Positions 35,409 through 45,826 of a stretch of 64,000 bases of DNA are shown here, one piece after another. The notes under the pieces are model-generated. The model did no database searches. It saw nothing but the letters and a program-made list of their open reading frames with translations, and was not told the DNA's origin. The stretch covers positions 3,100,001 through 3,164,000 of the forward strand of contig NZ_CP011803.1 of NCBI RefSeq assembly GCF_001038625.1, given 5' to 3'. Numbering within the stretch: position 1 is the first letter of the stretch; the number at the start of each line of letters is the position of its first letter. This stretch comes from Clostridium carboxidivorans P7 (lineage in GTDB: Bacteria > Bacillota > Clostridia > Clostridiales > Clostridiaceae). The translations under genes and the position numbers were made by a program.

Positions 35409-36650
35409 TTATTCAACCCGTTTTTTGCCTTCTACAATTCTTGTTACCATCATAGCACATACTGTATTTCCTGTAGAATTTAACATGGTTGCAGGTGCAT
35501 CTATAATAGTACTTATAACAGCAATTATAGGTAACAATTCTGGTGGAAAACCATATACACTTAAAATGAGCATTTCACCAATCATTCCGCCGCTAGGAAT
35601 AGCAGCCATTACAGCACCTACTAAAAATGCTACCAATATTATGCCCACTATAGTTGAAATACTTGTCATGTCTTTTCCAAACAAGCCAAATAGAAAAACT
35701 ATTTTCATAATACCACCAAATACTGATCCATCCTTGTGTATAGTAGCTCCTAATGGAATTACAGTTTCAGCTATATCCACTGGTACACCCATTTTTTTTG
35801 TAGTTTCTAAATTAACAGGAATACATGCAGCACTTGAACATGTAGCTAAAGCTGTCACTGTTGGTGTCAAAGCATTTTTCCAAAAGGTTCTTATTCCATC
35901 TTTTCCATTAGCTAAAAAGGCATAAAGAGTAAAAAATCCAAAATAGTAAACCACTGAAAGAATTATATAAAGAATAAATACTCTTAAATATCCTTGTAAT
36001 ATTTGTGGTCCTAATTCACCTATTACAGCAGCAAAATAACATCCTAACCCTATAGGTGCATAATACATTATAATTTTTACCATTTTCATAACTACTTTTG
36101 AAGCTGAGTCCAAGAATTTAGCAACAGGTTGTGCTTTTTCTCCAAGCATTGTTGTAGAAATACCAAAAAGTATTGAAAAGACAATAATTTGCAGCATATT
36201 ATTTTTAGAAAATAGTCCCACAAAATCTGGTACCGTAAAAGTATTTACAATCTGCTGCAAAATTCCTAAATGCTTAATTTTTTCTGTAGGATTAGTATTT
36301 TCTGTTATAATCTTTTTTATAACGGAATAATCTATTCCTTTGGTAGGATTCATTATTAAAGCACCTATAAAAGCAATTACTGCTGCTATAAGAGCTGTAC
36401 TTAAAAATACTATAACTATTGCTCCCATAATCTTACCAAGTCTTTTCATACCATTCATATTGGATATGGCTGAAGAAACACTCAAAAATACTAGTGGTAC
36501 TATTATCATAAACATTAAATTTAGAAATAAATCTCCAAAAGGTTTGAGCACCGATGCTTTTTCTCCAAAAATAATACCTACAATACCTCCTAGAATTATA
36601 GAGCCTAATAATATCATAGAATCCTTATAGTTTTTAAAAAATGACTTCAT
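35409..36650 (-). CDS. Dicarboxylate/amino acid:cation symporter (DAACS family)
   Basis: 413 residues with about eight membrane helices and two re-entrant hairpins, the GltP/GltT/SstT fold. Hairpin 1 shows CSSAACIPVN near 275 and helix 7 has the NSTGNT motif near 395 in place of NMDGT, which alters the cation/substrate site; serine/threonine or dicarboxylate transport is possible. The start is ATG after AGGGGGG. It is divergent from an AraC-type regulator, the likely controller. Confidence 0.88.
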   Translation of the reverse strand: MKSFFKNYKDSMILLGSIILGGIVGIIFGEKASVLKPFGDLFLNLMFMIIVPLVFLSVSSAISNMNGMKRLGKIMGAIVIVFLSTALIAAVIAFIGALIMNPTKGIDYSVIKKIITENTNPTEKIKHLGILQQIVNTFTVPDFVGLFSKNNMLQIIVFSILFGISTTMLGEKAQPVAKFLDSASKVVMKMVKIIMYYAPIGLGCYFAAVIGELGPQILQGYLRVFILYIILSVVYYFGFFTLYAFLANGKDGIRTFWKNALTPTVTALATCSSAACIPVNLETTKKMGVPVDIAETVIPLGATIHKDGSVFGGIMKIVFLFGLFGKDMTSISTIVGIILVAFLVGAVMAAIPSGGMIGEMLILSVYGFPPELLPIIAVISTIIDAPATMLNSTGNTVCAMMVTRIVEGKKRVE

Positions 36651-36813
36651 TATCTATCCCCCCTATTATTATATTAATTGAAAACCATAAATTAATTTTT
36701 ACCTTCTTATTTATTATATGATAAACTTTTACTATATTTATTGCTAAAAATGCTTGAAACATTGCAAAAAATGCTGTACCATATTGAGTGAAACTTATTA
36801 TAGGAGTATTAAT

Positions 36814-37689
36814 ATGCTAGACAATGAATCTTTAAAAATTTTAAAAATAAAAAGAGGCTATTTAAAAAAAGATTTTCAAATTTTTCATTTAAAAGATAAA
36901 AAAGATACACAATTTCAATTTCATTATCACAATTTTAATAAGTTGGTAATTTTCATATCAGGAAATGTAACTTATCTAATAGAAGGCAAAGCTTATAAAT
37001 TAAAACCCTTTGACATACTACTTATAAACAATAATGATATACACAAAGCTGTAATAGATCCTGATAATGTTTATGAACGTATAATCATTTGGGTAAATTC
37101 AGACTTTTTAATAAAACATAATAATGGCTGCAATTTGCTAACTTGTTTCGAACTTGCTTCAAAACAAAACTTTAACTTATTAAGATTAAGTGATGACTGG
37201 ATATCAAATATAAAAGATTTACTTTTTAAACTTGAAAGTGCTTCCAAGGATAAAGATTTCGCATGTGAAATACTAAAATCTTCTCTATTTTTAGAGTTCA
37301 TGGTTTATATTAATAGATTATTTCTTGGAAACAAAAATATTAAAGAATTATCAGATATTGAATATGATAAAAACATTACTTCAATTTTAAATTATATAAA
37401 TGAAAATTTATCTGAGGACTTATCTATAGACACACTTTCCTCTAAATTTTACATGAGCAAATATCATCTCATGCATAAATTTAAAATACAAACTGGATAT
37501 ACAATCCACAGCTATATACTTCACAAAAGACTTATTATGTCTAACTCACTTATAAAAGCTGGAAAAAACATAACTGATGCTTGTATAGAATGTGGTTTTA
37601 ATGATTATTCCAATTTCGTCAGGGCCTTTAAAAAAACCTTTGGACTCTCTCCTAAAAATTATTGTAAAATGCTGTCTGAAATTAAATAA
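36814..37689 (+). CDS. AraC-family regulator with cupin-like sensor domain
   Basis: 291 residues from ATG at 36814 (TAGGAG upstream); an earlier in-frame ATG lacks a ribosome site. A cupin-type N-terminal domain (FQFHYHNFNKLVIFISGN, LLINNNDIHKAVI) is followed by an AraC double HTH (DLSIDTLSSKFYMSKYHLMH, then NITDACIECGFNDYSNFVRA). It probably controls the divergent symporter gene 163 bases away in response to its substrate; that is inference. Confidence 0.88.
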   Translation: MLDNESLKILKIKRGYLKKDFQIFHLKDKKDTQFQFHYHNFNKLVIFISGNVTYLIEGKAYKLKPFDILLINNNDIHKAVIDPDNVYERIIIWVNSDFLIKHNNGCNLLTCFELASKQNFNLLRLSDDWISNIKDLLFKLESASKDKDFACEILKSSLFLEFMVYINRLFLGNKNIKELSDIEYDKNITSILNYINENLSEDLSIDTLSSKFYMSKYHLMHKFKIQTGYTIHSYILHKRLIMSNSLIKAGKNITDACIECGFNDYSNFVRAFKKTFGLSPKNYCKMLSEIK

Positions 37690-37786
37690 AAAGAATATTT
37701 TACAAAATCTTAATATAAAAACTTTATTTTTTGCATTAAATGTTGTAGTTTTAGCTTGTATAATTTTGTATAATAGGAGTAGTGGC

Positions 37787-37873
37787 ATGAAATTAAACTC
37801 AAAATTCCTCAAATTTGCCACAAAGGGAATTAAACTAAATCAAATTTATGTTGATTTAATTAAGAACAGATAG
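37787..37873 (+). CDS. Possible 28-residue peptide
   Basis: ATG at 37787 follows TAGGAGTAGTGGC and encodes MKLNSKFLKFATKGI with a basic end, stopping 13 bases before the deacetylase start. The good ribosome site is the only support; no family is recognised. It may be a leader peptide. Confidence 0.25.
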   Translation: MKLNSKFLKFATKGIKLNQIYVDLIKNR

Positions 37874-37886
37874 GAGATATAGGACA

Positions 37887-38867
37887 ATGACTACAAACAA
37901 TAATCGTATTAAATTTATACGAAACAGCGCTATAATTTTATTACTACTAATTGGTATTTTTACCTTATCATATAAGAGTTATAATTATTTTTATGGCTCT
38001 AAAGTAAAAGCTACCAAGGCAATATCAACTAACAAAACCCCTGAAGCTAAAGATGATAAAAATCAATCTGCAAAAAAAGATGATAAGGATTCTAATGCTA
38101 AGGATCAGGATAAAAATAAAGATAAGAATAATGATACTAGTAAGGATGATAAAAAACATAATGTATCTAATGATGGAAAAAAATATACTTATGATGCTCA
38201 AAAAGTAAAAGACATATTAGATGGTAAAGGAGAAAAGGATGGAAAAAAAATAGCATTCCTTACTTTTGATGATGGACCATCTACTACTGTAACTCCTAGA
38301 GTATTAGAAACTCTTAAAAACTATGATGTTAAAGCAACATTTTGTTTAATGGGCCAAAATGTAGAAGAAAGTGAAAGAAGTAAAGAATTAGTAAGTGAGA
38401 TATTTAAAAGTGGACATGCTATTGGAAATCATACTTATACTCATAATATGAAAAAACTATATCCTGGAAATAGACTTGATGTAAATCATTATATGGATGA
38501 AGTTGAACAAGATAATAACGCCATAAGAAATATTCTTGGAAAAGATTTTAATACAAGAGTAATAAGAATGCCTGGTGGATACATGTCAAGACAATATTAC
38601 CATGATCCTAATTTGGAAGAATTTAATGCAAGATTAAAAGAAAAAGACATGTACAGTATAGATTGGAATGCTTATGACTTTGATGCTGAAGGCAGAAGAA
38701 AAAATGCAGATCAACTTCTAGAACATGTAAAAGAAAGTGTAGGATCACAAGAAAAAGTAGTCATATTAATGCATGATACCTATGGCAAGGAAGAAACAGC
38801 TAAGGCATTACCACAAATTATAGAATATCTTAAAGGACAGGGATATGAATTTAGGACAATCTCCTAA
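37887..38867 (+). CDS. Membrane-anchored polysaccharide deacetylase (NodB fold)
   Basis: 326 residues. One membrane helix at about 14-32, a very Lys/Asp-rich linker (about 35-95) and a NodB domain. Metal and catalytic motifs: FLTFDDGPS (two Asp), GNHTYTHN (His-x-x-x-His), RMPGGY and MHDTYG. It is expected to remove acetyl groups from peptidoglycan or other surface glycans outside the cell, giving lysozyme resistance in known relatives. Start ATG after GAGATATAGGA. Confidence 0.9.
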   Translation: MTTNNNRIKFIRNSAIILLLLIGIFTLSYKSYNYFYGSKVKATKAISTNKTPEAKDDKNQSAKKDDKDSNAKDQDKNKDKNNDTSKDDKKHNVSNDGKKYTYDAQKVKDILDGKGEKDGKKIAFLTFDDGPSTTVTPRVLETLKNYDVKATFCLMGQNVEESERSKELVSEIFKSGHAIGNHTYTHNMKKLYPGNRLDVNHYMDEVEQDNNAIRNILGKDFNTRVIRMPGGYMSRQYYHDPNLEEFNARLKEKDMYSIDWNAYDFDAEGRRKNADQLLEHVKESVGSQEKVVILMHDTYGKEETAKALPQIIEYLKGQGYEFRTIS

Positions 38868-38941
38868 ATAACTTCAATAATATGTATTTAACATAGGTTT
38901 TATTATTGGACAAATTGTTTCTAATTTATTAGACCTTAATC

Positions 38942-38986
38942 AAGAGGCTGTTTAAATTACTAAAAACAGTCTCTTTTGTTTTTTTA
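38942..38986. terminator. Bidirectional terminator
   Basis: AAGAGGCTGTTT and AAACAGTCTCTT arms followed by TTTTTTT, between two converging genes. Confidence 0.88.
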
Positions 38987-39802
38987 CAATACAAATTTAT
39001 TAATTGCATAAGCTATTCCTGATTCATTATTAGATTTAGTTACATGCTTTGCCTGCAATTTAAGATCTTGTACAGCATTTTCCATAGCTATTGGCATTCC
39101 AACACATTTTAGCATTTCCATATCATTATAATTGTCTCCAAATGCAATTACATTTTTTAAGTCCATGTCCATATTTTCTGCTAAGAATTTCAATGCATTT
39201 CCCTTTGATACATTTGGTGCCATTATGTCTAAAAGTCCTTTTGCCGAACTTACAGCAGTAATTTGCTTATTTTTTGAAAAGTGTTTTTCCAGTTCTATAA
39301 CTCTTTCATGTTCACTACAAACAAGTAAAATTTTAATAACATTTATGTTCTTAATACTTCTAACTGCATTTTCTAAATATTCTACAGGTACCTTCATTTT
39401 CTGAAAAGGATCTTTGCTAAGTTTTTCATATTTAATTCCAAGAGGATTTCCCTTATTGCTATACACTTTATCAAAGCTATATATAAGGAAATCTATATTA
39501 TTCTCACAACAATAACTTAAAATTTCTTCTGCTGCTGATTTTTCAATTAACTTTGAATAAAGTATCTTTCCTGTTTTCATGTCCCTAATTAACCCTCCAT
39601 TACTGGATATAACAGGACCTGTAAGTTCCAACTGTTTTACAAAACAGTTAATCATAAGATCTGTTCTACCTGAAGCAATTATAACTTCCATACCTTCTGA
39701 TTTAATCTTTTTAAGTGCTTCTTCATTTTCCTCTGATATAATACTTTGGGAATTCAATAATGTTCCATCCATATCACATACACACCATTTGTATTTAGTC
39801 AT
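38984..39802 (-). CDS. Cof-type HAD-IIB phosphatase
   Basis: 272 residues. HAD motif 1 is CDMDGTLLNS at the N-terminus, motif 2 IIASGR, and motif 4 GDNYNDMEML. The large C2b cap between about 85 and 190 is that of Cof-type phosphatases acting on sugar phosphates or flavin precursors. Start ATG after AAAGGAG. Substrate unknown; it stands alone. Confidence 0.9.
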   Translation of the reverse strand: MTKYKWCVCDMDGTLLNSQSIISEENEEALKKIKSEGMEVIIASGRTDLMINCFVKQLELTGPVISSNGGLIRDMKTGKILYSKLIEKSAAEEILSYCCENNIDFLIYSFDKVYSNKGNPLGIKYEKLSKDPFQKMKVPVEYLENAVRSIKNINVIKILLVCSEHERVIELEKHFSKNKQITAVSSAKGLLDIMAPNVSKGNALKFLAENMDMDLKNVIAFGDNYNDMEMLKCVGMPIAMENAVQDLKLQAKHVTKSNNESGIAYAINKFVL

Positions 39803-40021
39803 TTACATATTCTCCTTTGTCTATAAATATCATATACTACATAACATTATACAAAAAAGTGCTTAATGCTGCAATTTCCCCAAGTATAAACATCTTCATA
39901 CATAATCCTCACTTTAATCGCTTATTAATGTAAGAGAGATTATATATTCTGTAATTATTATAAAACATAATTGTTACAGTACTGTTACAACATTAGCTAA
40001 ATTTTAAAAATTTTTCACAAT

Positions 40022-40063
40022 AAAATAGAACCTAACCATTTAAAAAACAAGTTAGATTCTACT
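40022..40063 (-). terminator. Terminator of the chemosensory operon
   Basis: On the minus strand TAGAATCTAAC and GGTTAGGTTCTA enclose an 18-base loop and are followed by TTTTATT, 27 bases behind cheB. Confidence 0.75.
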
Positions 40064-40089
40064 TTATTGTATTAAAATAACCTTATTCT

Positions 40090-41130
40090 TTAAGTTCTAC
40101 TTCCATTTAAATATGGTCCTAGTGTACCTGCTATATTTTCAACAGAAACCTGCTTTTGTACAGCTCCTATATCATAAGCTACCTTTGGCATTCCATATAC
40201 TACACAGGATTCTTCATTTTGTCCTATAGTAATAGCTCCCCTTTTTTTCATGGAAAGTAATCCTTTTGCTCCATCATATCCCATGCCTGTAAGTATAATG
40301 CCTATAGCATTTTTTCCTGCTTCCTTTGCCACTGATTCAAAAAGTACATCTACAGCTGGACAATGGCCATTAACCTTTTCACCTTTAAAACATTTTACAT
40401 AGTAATAAGCTCCTCTTTTTTGCAAAGACATATGATATTCTCCAGGTGCTATTAATGCAAGTCCATTGTAAAGTCTATCACCATTTTTAGCTTCTCTTAC
40501 TTCCATAGGACATGAATTGTTAAGTCTTTCAGCATACATCTTTGTAAAAACTGGAGGCATATGCTGAACTACAAGTATAGGTGGTATATTTTTAGGAAGC
40601 ATTTTTAAAATACTAGCTACAGCTTCTGTACCTCCTGTAGATGAACCTATAGCAATAATTTTATTTGAAACATTACTGCTTATAACATTGTTTGAAAATC
40701 TTTCATCACTTTTTTTCTTCCAATGTGCTACTTTTGCTACAGAAGCTATTTTTATTTTTGTAACCAATTCTTTAATAAACCCTTCAAGTCCATTAACACT
40801 TCTTCCATCTGGTTTGGTAACAAAATCTACAGCTCCTGCATTTAAAGCATCAAATACATTGCTGCTTACTGCGCTAACCACTACAACTGGCAGCGGATAT
40901 TGAGGCATTAACCTTTTTAAAAATTCTATGCCATTCATTTTAGGCATTTCTACATCTAAGGTAATAACATCTGGTTCATATTCAATTATCTTGTCCCTTG
41001 CATCAAAGGGGTCTGAAGCTGTACCAACAACCTCTATTCCTATGTCTTTGCCAATACCTTTAGCAACAGTTTCCCTAAATATAAGTGAGTCATCTACTAC
41101 CAGTACTCTTACCTTTTTACTCTTATACAT
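40090..41130 (-). CDS. cheB: Chemotaxis protein-glutamate methylesterase CheB
   Basis: 346 residues. Receiver domain with VVDDS at 11-15 and D59; the esterase domain has GSSTGGTEAV (catalytic Ser), QHMPPVFT (His) and GMGYDGAKG (Asp). It demethylates (and deamidates) receptors and balances CheR. Last gene of the five-gene operon, six bases behind cheR. Start ATG after AAAGGAT. Confidence 0.95.
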   Translation of the reverse strand: MYKSKKVRVLVVDDSLIFRETVAKGIGKDIGIEVVGTASDPFDARDKIIEYEPDVITLDVEMPKMNGIEFLKRLMPQYPLPVVVVSAVSSNVFDALNAGAVDFVTKPDGRSVNGLEGFIKELVTKIKIASVAKVAHWKKKSDERFSNNVISSNVSNKIIAIGSSTGGTEAVASILKMLPKNIPPILVVQHMPPVFTKMYAERLNNSCPMEVREAKNGDRLYNGLALIAPGEYHMSLQKRGAYYYVKCFKGEKVNGHCPAVDVLFESVAKEAGKNAIGIILTGMGYDGAKGLLSMKKRGAITIGQNEESCVVYGMPKVAYDIGAVQKQVSVENIAGTLGPYLNGSRT

Positions 41131-41136
41131 ACTAAT

Positions 41137-41949
41137 CTATCCTTTCCGATAAACTCCAGGCATTATATATCTATAATCAGTTTCGTCCCTACTAATAGAT
41201 TCTGAATGTCCTATAAAAATATATCCTCCTGGCTCTGTCATCTTATAGAATTTATTTACCAATTCCATTTTTGTCTTAGCATCAAAATAAATCATTACAT
41301 TCCTGCAAAATATAACATGAAATTTTTTCTTAAAGGGAAATACTTCATCCATGAGATTAAAAATTCTAAAAATAACTTCTTTCCTCAATTTATCTGAAAC
41401 TTGGTAATTATCATTATCAATTTTATTAAAATAATTTAACTTCCAACTAGCTGGAATATTTTCTATGGATTCCTTTGAATAAATACCTCTCTCTCCTGTA
41501 TGAATAACATTTACAGAAATATCTGTAGCTAAAACTTTTTTGTCCCAAGCTGCTTTATTTCCTTGGAAATAATCTTGTAGTATCATAGCTAAGGTATAAG
41601 GTTCTTCTCCAGAGGAACATCCAGCACTCCATATTCTTAAATCTCTATCTTTTACTTTGCTCTCCAAATAAGGCAAAACTTCATTTTTGAAATATTGAAA
41701 ATGAGCAGCCTCCCTCATGAAGAAAGTGTGATTTGTTGTTAACTTATTAATGAGAAGAGTTAATTCATTTTTTGACATATCATTAAATAAAAAATTCAAA
41801 TAATCCCTAAAATTTTTAAAACCTTTTTCTATTAATATATTGTTTAATCTTCCCTCTATTAAAATTTTCTTTTTAGTAAGATTTATACCATAATTACTTT
41901 TCAAATAGTCTGTTAACTCTTTAAATTCATCCTGTTTTATATGAATCAT
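41137..41949 (-). CDS. cheR: Chemoreceptor methyltransferase CheR
   Basis: 270 residues from ATG at 41949 (AGAGGTGGAAGC upstream); a longer frame to 42003 would run through the hairpin. N-terminal all-helical domain (to about 75), then the SAM-binding domain: WSAGCSSGEEPYTLAM, DISVNVI and FCRNVMIYFD. It methylates glutamates of the neighbouring receptor. The receptor lacks a terminal pentapeptide, so binding is probably direct to the helix bundle. Confidence 0.95.
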   Translation of the reverse strand: MIHIKQDEFKELTDYLKSNYGINLTKKKILIEGRLNNILIEKGFKNFRDYLNFLFNDMSKNELTLLINKLTTNHTFFMREAAHFQYFKNEVLPYLESKVKDRDLRIWSAGCSSGEEPYTLAMILQDYFQGNKAAWDKKVLATDISVNVIHTGERGIYSKESIENIPASWKLNYFNKIDNDNYQVSDKLRKEVIFRIFNLMDEVFPFKKKFHVIFCRNVMIYFDAKTKMELVNKFYKMTEPGGYIFIGHSESISRDETDYRYIMPGVYRKG

Positions 41950-41968
41950 GCTTCCACCTCTAAGATAT

Positions 41969-42012
41969 AAAAAGGCTATTGTATTAATTTCAAAAACATG
42001 CAATAGCCTTTT
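41969..42012 (-). terminator. Intercistronic hairpin between mcp and cheR
   Basis: On the minus strand AAAAGGCTATTGCATG, then the complement CAATAGCCTTTTT. It has the form of a terminator and sits 18 bases behind the mcp stop and just before the cheR ribosome site, so it may cut expression of cheR-cheB relative to the receptor. Confidence 0.75.
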
Positions 42013-42030
42013 ATAATATTTTTACATCAA

Positions 42031-45000
42031 TTAATACTTACCAAATTCACTATCACTAAGAGCTATTCTAGGTTTGCTGGAGGTTACTGCTGCTTCTGCA
42101 TATGAATAGTCTACATCATCCATGTAATTTTCTTTATTTCTATATTGATTCTTTTCATATGCTGAATTCTTCATGGAAGTACTATTGAGTCTAAACTTGC
42201 TTACCATTTCCTTTAATATTTGAGATTGACTTGAAAGTTCTTCACTAGCTGCTGCACTTTCTTCTGCTGTAGCAGAATTTGTTTGTACAACCTGTGATAC
42301 TTGCTCAACTCCTTTATTTATTTGTGCAATAGCTGCTGCTTGTTCATTAGAAGCTGATGCTATTTCACCTACAAAATTAGCTGATTTTGCTACTCCTCCA
42401 ACAATTTCATTAAGAGCCTTAGCTGTAGCATTAGCTATTTCTGTACCAGCTTCTACCTTTCTAATAGAACCCTCTATAAGTCCTGTTGTTTCTTTAGCTG
42501 CATTAGCACTTCTTGCTGCCAAATTTCTAACCTCTTCTGCTACTACTGCAAAGCCTTTACCATGCTGTCCCGCCCTTGCTGCTTCTACTGCTGCATTTAA
42601 AGCAAGTATATTGGTTTGAAAAGCTATTTCATCTATTACTTTGATAATCTTGGAAATATTTGAAGATGATTCGTTAATTTCCTCCATAGATTTGAGCATT
42701 TCACCCATATGTTCATTACCCTGCTCTGCATTTTCCTTCGCCTTAAGCGCCAGTTCATTTGCTTGATTTGCATTAACTGCATTTTCTTTTGTTTGTGCTG
42801 CTACCTCATTAATGGACACTGTTAATTGTTCAACAGAACTTGCCTGCTCCGTAGCTCCTTGAGATAACGCCTGACTTCCATCAGATACCTGTCTTGATCC
42901 TGAAGCAACCTCCGATGCTGAATTGTTAATCTCATTTAATACATCATTAAAGAAACTAATTGTAAAGTTCAAGGAATCCTTCATTCTAGCATATTCACCT
43001 TTGTAATCTTCATTCATCTTAAATGTCAAATCACCTTCTGCCATTTTCTGCATTATATTTGAAGCTTCTTCTATTGGTCTAACTACTGCATCCATAGTCT
43101 TATTAATTCCTTGAATAACTTCCCTATAACCACCTTTAAATTTATCTGCATTTCCTCTTATACTTAAATTTCCATTTACAGCTGCATCAACAAGCAAACT
43201 GGATTCATTAATTAATTCCTGTATTGTTTCCATCATTCTTACTATTGCAGGAAGCAATCTATCATTTTCAGATCTTCTTCCTAGTTTACGAAATTCTTCT
43301 AATCTTGATGTATTTCCATTGGAGATATCTATAAATATAGCCTGAATACTTGAAAGTCTTTGATGCACACCTTCTATAGCATCTGAAAATTCTTTAAGCA
43401 TGCCTTTGTAGTTGCCACTCATTTGTACGCTTAAGTCATTTAAAGACATCCTATTCAAAACTTTATTAGCCTCCTTTAAAGGAGCGTTCAGTTCATCTAT
43501 CAGTTTGTTTATTTGATCAACTATTGTTTTGTTATTTCCTTTGAATTTTGTTGAATCTCCTCGAACATCTAGCTTTCCTTCAATAGCATTATTAGTTAAC
43601 ATTTGAACTTCAAGGAATAAATTTTTATTTGTTTCCATCATCTCTATTAATGCTGGGAGCAGCTGATCATTTTCACATCTTCTTCCCACACGTTTTATTT
43701 CTTCTAATTGACTAATATCTCCCTTTGCAGTATCATTAAAAGCTCTTTGTATTACCAATAACCTCTTGTGCAAATCGTTGATAGAATTAGCATAGGTATT
43801 AAAATCGCCTTTATAATTTTTAGTCATATTAACTGTGTAATCATTAAGAGAAAACTTTTGTAAAACTACCATTGAATCATTAATAGGCTCTGCAATTGCC
43901 TCAAGAGTTTTATTGAAACCTTCTACTAATTCTTTATATCCACCCTGGAATTTTCCAGCATTTGCTCTTGAACTTAAGCTTCCATTTATAGCATTATTAG
44001 AAAGAGTAACTGTTTCATCTATTAATTCCTGTATTGACTCCATAACAGCTATTGCTGCTGGCATTAACTTATCATTTTCAGATCTTCTACCTATTCGTTT
44101 AAACTCATCTAATCTACTTATATCACCCTTTGAAATTTTAATAAAAATATCTTCAGCATTGAGCAAATTTCTTTGTACAATATTAATTGAATCGGCAAAC
44201 TTTATAAACTCTCCCTTTTGATTTGTATCCATTTTTACAGTGAAATCATTTACTGACATTTTACCTAAAATTGCATTTGCTTCATTCAATGGTTCTATCA
44301 CTGAATCAAGAGTACTGTTAAAGCCTTCTACTATTTTACGATAGTCTCCATTATGTTTACTAGCATCTACTCTTGTATTAAGCTTTCCCTCTACTGCTGC
44401 TGCTGCAAGCATATTGGAATCTGTTATTAAATTCTCTAAAGATTGTACAATTTTTTTAAATGCTTGTCCAAGAATTCCAACTTCATCTTTACTACCAATA
44501 TTTAAATCCACATTAAGATTTCCAGAAGAAATACTATTTGCTGCATCTAATATTTTATTTAAAGGCTTGCTAATTATCTTTGAAACAAATAAACCTATTA
44601 ATACAGACATAATTACTGCCAATAATACAATTCCAAACATTAACATCTCTGCTCTGCTTCCATTATCTACATTCATCTTATTTCGATCATCAGCTTGCTT
44701 ATTATTAAGATCAAAAGCTCTTGTTATGGAAGTATCCAGTTCATTTGTTATAGTACTGCCATCACCATTCATTAATGCTAAGGCACCATCCAATTGATTG
44801 GATTGTATCAAATTAATCATCTTATCCTTTACTGCTGCATATTTATCTACATCAGCTTTTAATACTTTATAATTTTGATCTTCTTCACTGGAAGATATAT
44901 ATTTACTATATTCATTTAAATTATTATTTAAATCCTTATATAAATCATTTATCGTATTAACATATTGAGATTTATCTTGTGATTTACTTAATGCCATATC

Positions 45001-45216
45001 TCTTAAATTATTACGTACTTTTAAGAAATCCGCTTCTACTCTATATACAGGAGTTAATGGTGTTATATTTTCTTTATATATTAACTTACTTAAACTATTA
45101 ATTTTATTAATATATATAAATCCTACTGATCCAATAAGTAAACCGCCAATTACTGCTATAGCCGTAATTGAGGCAATAATTTTTTTAGAAATTTTCATAT
45201 TGTAAAACCATTTCAT
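42031..45216 (-). CDS. Methyl-accepting chemotaxis protein with poly-HAMP stack
   Basis: 1061 residues from ATG at 45216, chosen because GGAAAGGA lies eight bases upstream; earlier ATGs are inside that site. Two membrane helices (about 12-34 and 185-207) bracket a helical sensor of four-helix-bundle type. Then come a conventional HAMP and three copies of a 135-residue unit (recognisable by [18 protein letters not shown] and GRRSENDRL, 405 bases apart), each holding two HAMP-like modules, plus a last HAMP. The signalling tip has [20 protein letters not shown]. The receptor lies inside the che operon, so it likely works with these CheA/CheW proteins. Family-typical receptors are 550-700 residues. 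Confidence 0.92.
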   Translation of the reverse strand: MKWFYNMKISKKIIASITAIAVIGGLLIGSVGFIYINKINSLSKLIYKENITPLTPVYRVEADFLKVRNNLRDMALSKSQDKSQYVNTINDLYKDLNNNLNEYSKYISSSEEDQNYKVLKADVDKYAAVKDKMINLIQSNQLDGALALMNGDGSTITNELDTSITRAFDLNNKQADDRNKMNVDNGSRAEMLMFGIVLLAVIMSVLIGLFVSKIISKPLNKILDAANSISSGNLNVDLNIGSKDEVGILGQAFKKIVQSLENLITDSNMLAAAAVEGKLNTRVDASKHNGDYRKIVEGFNSTLDSVIEPLNEANAILGKMSVNDFTVKMDTNQKGEFIKFADSINIVQRNLLNAEDIFIKISKGDISRLDEFKRIGRRSENDKLMPAAIAVMESIQELIDETVTLSNNAINGSLSSRANAGKFQGGYKELVEGFNKTLEAIAEPINDSMVVLQKFSLNDYTVNMTKNYKGDFNTYANSINDLHKRLLVIQRAFNDTAKGDISQLEEIKRVGRRCENDQLLPALIEMMETNKNLFLEVQMLTNNAIEGKLDVRGDSTKFKGNNKTIVDQINKLIDELNAPLKEANKVLNRMSLNDLSVQMSGNYKGMLKEFSDAIEGVHQRLSSIQAIFIDISNGNTSRLEEFRKLGRRSENDRLLPAIVRMMETIQELINESSLLVDAAVNGNLSIRGNADKFKGGYREVIQGINKTMDAVVRPIEEASNIMQKMAEGDLTFKMNEDYKGEYARMKDSLNFTISFFNDVLNEINNSASEVASGSRQVSDGSQALSQGATEQASSVEQLTVSINEVAAQTKENAVNANQANELALKAKENAEQGNEHMGEMLKSMEEINESSSNISKIIKVIDEIAFQTNILALNAAVEAARAGQHGKGFAVVAEEVRNLAARSANAAKETTGLIEGSIRKVEAGTEIANATAKALNEIVGGVAKSANFVGEIASASNEQAAAIAQINKGVEQVSQVVQTNSATAEESAAASEELSSQSQILKEMVSKFRLNSTSMKNSAYEKNQYRNKENYMDDVDYSYAEAAVTSSKPRIALSDSEFGKY

Positions 45217-45302
45217 AGCATTCATTCCTTTCCAAATTAAGTTACTTATTTTGTTCAATTAGGTAGAATTACAGCAAATTCTACCTAATCTTAATAGTTA
45301 TT

Positions 45303-45797
45303 TTATAACACTTCTTTAATAGCATCTATTTCATCATCATTTAAAACTTTTTCACAATCCAACAAAAGTTTAACTTCATTACCTACTTTACCTATTCCTT
45401 TTACATAACGATTATGAAATCCTGTTTTTAAATCTGGTGGTGGAACAATATTTTCTTCTCCTATTGTAAGTACTTCTGAAACATTATCCACTATTAATCC
45501 TATGGAAATTTCTTCAACATCAATTACTATTATACATGTCCTGTCATTATACTCTTTTGCTTCTTTTTTAAACCTTAACCTTACATCCATTACAGGTATA
45601 ATCTTACCCCTAAGATTTATTATACCTTTTACATAGTCGGGAAGTTCTGGCACTTCTGTTATTTCCTGTATTCCAATTATTTCTTTAACATACTTAATTT
45701 CTATACCATAGCTTTCCTTTCCAACTGAAAATGTTAAAAACCTTCCTTTTTGAGTATCTTCTGATAATTCTGTTATTCCATTCATGATTTCTGACAT
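45303..45797 (-). CDS. cheW: Chemotaxis coupling protein CheW
   Basis: 164 residues, SH3-like double barrel. Motifs: FSVGKESYGIEI near 25, GIINLRGKIIPVMD near 65 and VKGIGKVGNEVKLLLD near the end. It couples the receptor to CheA. Start ATG after AAGGTG. It lies 29 bases behind cheA. Confidence 0.94.
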   Translation of the reverse strand: MSEIMNGITELSEDTQKGRFLTFSVGKESYGIEIKYVKEIIGIQEITEVPELPDYVKGIINLRGKIIPVMDVRLRFKKEAKEYNDRTCIIVIDVEEISIGLIVDNVSEVLTIGEENIVPPPDLKTGFHNRYVKGIGKVGNEVKLLLDCEKVLNDDEIDAIKEVL

Positions 45798-45826
45798 TTA
45801 ATACACCTTCCTTCAATTTAAATTTG

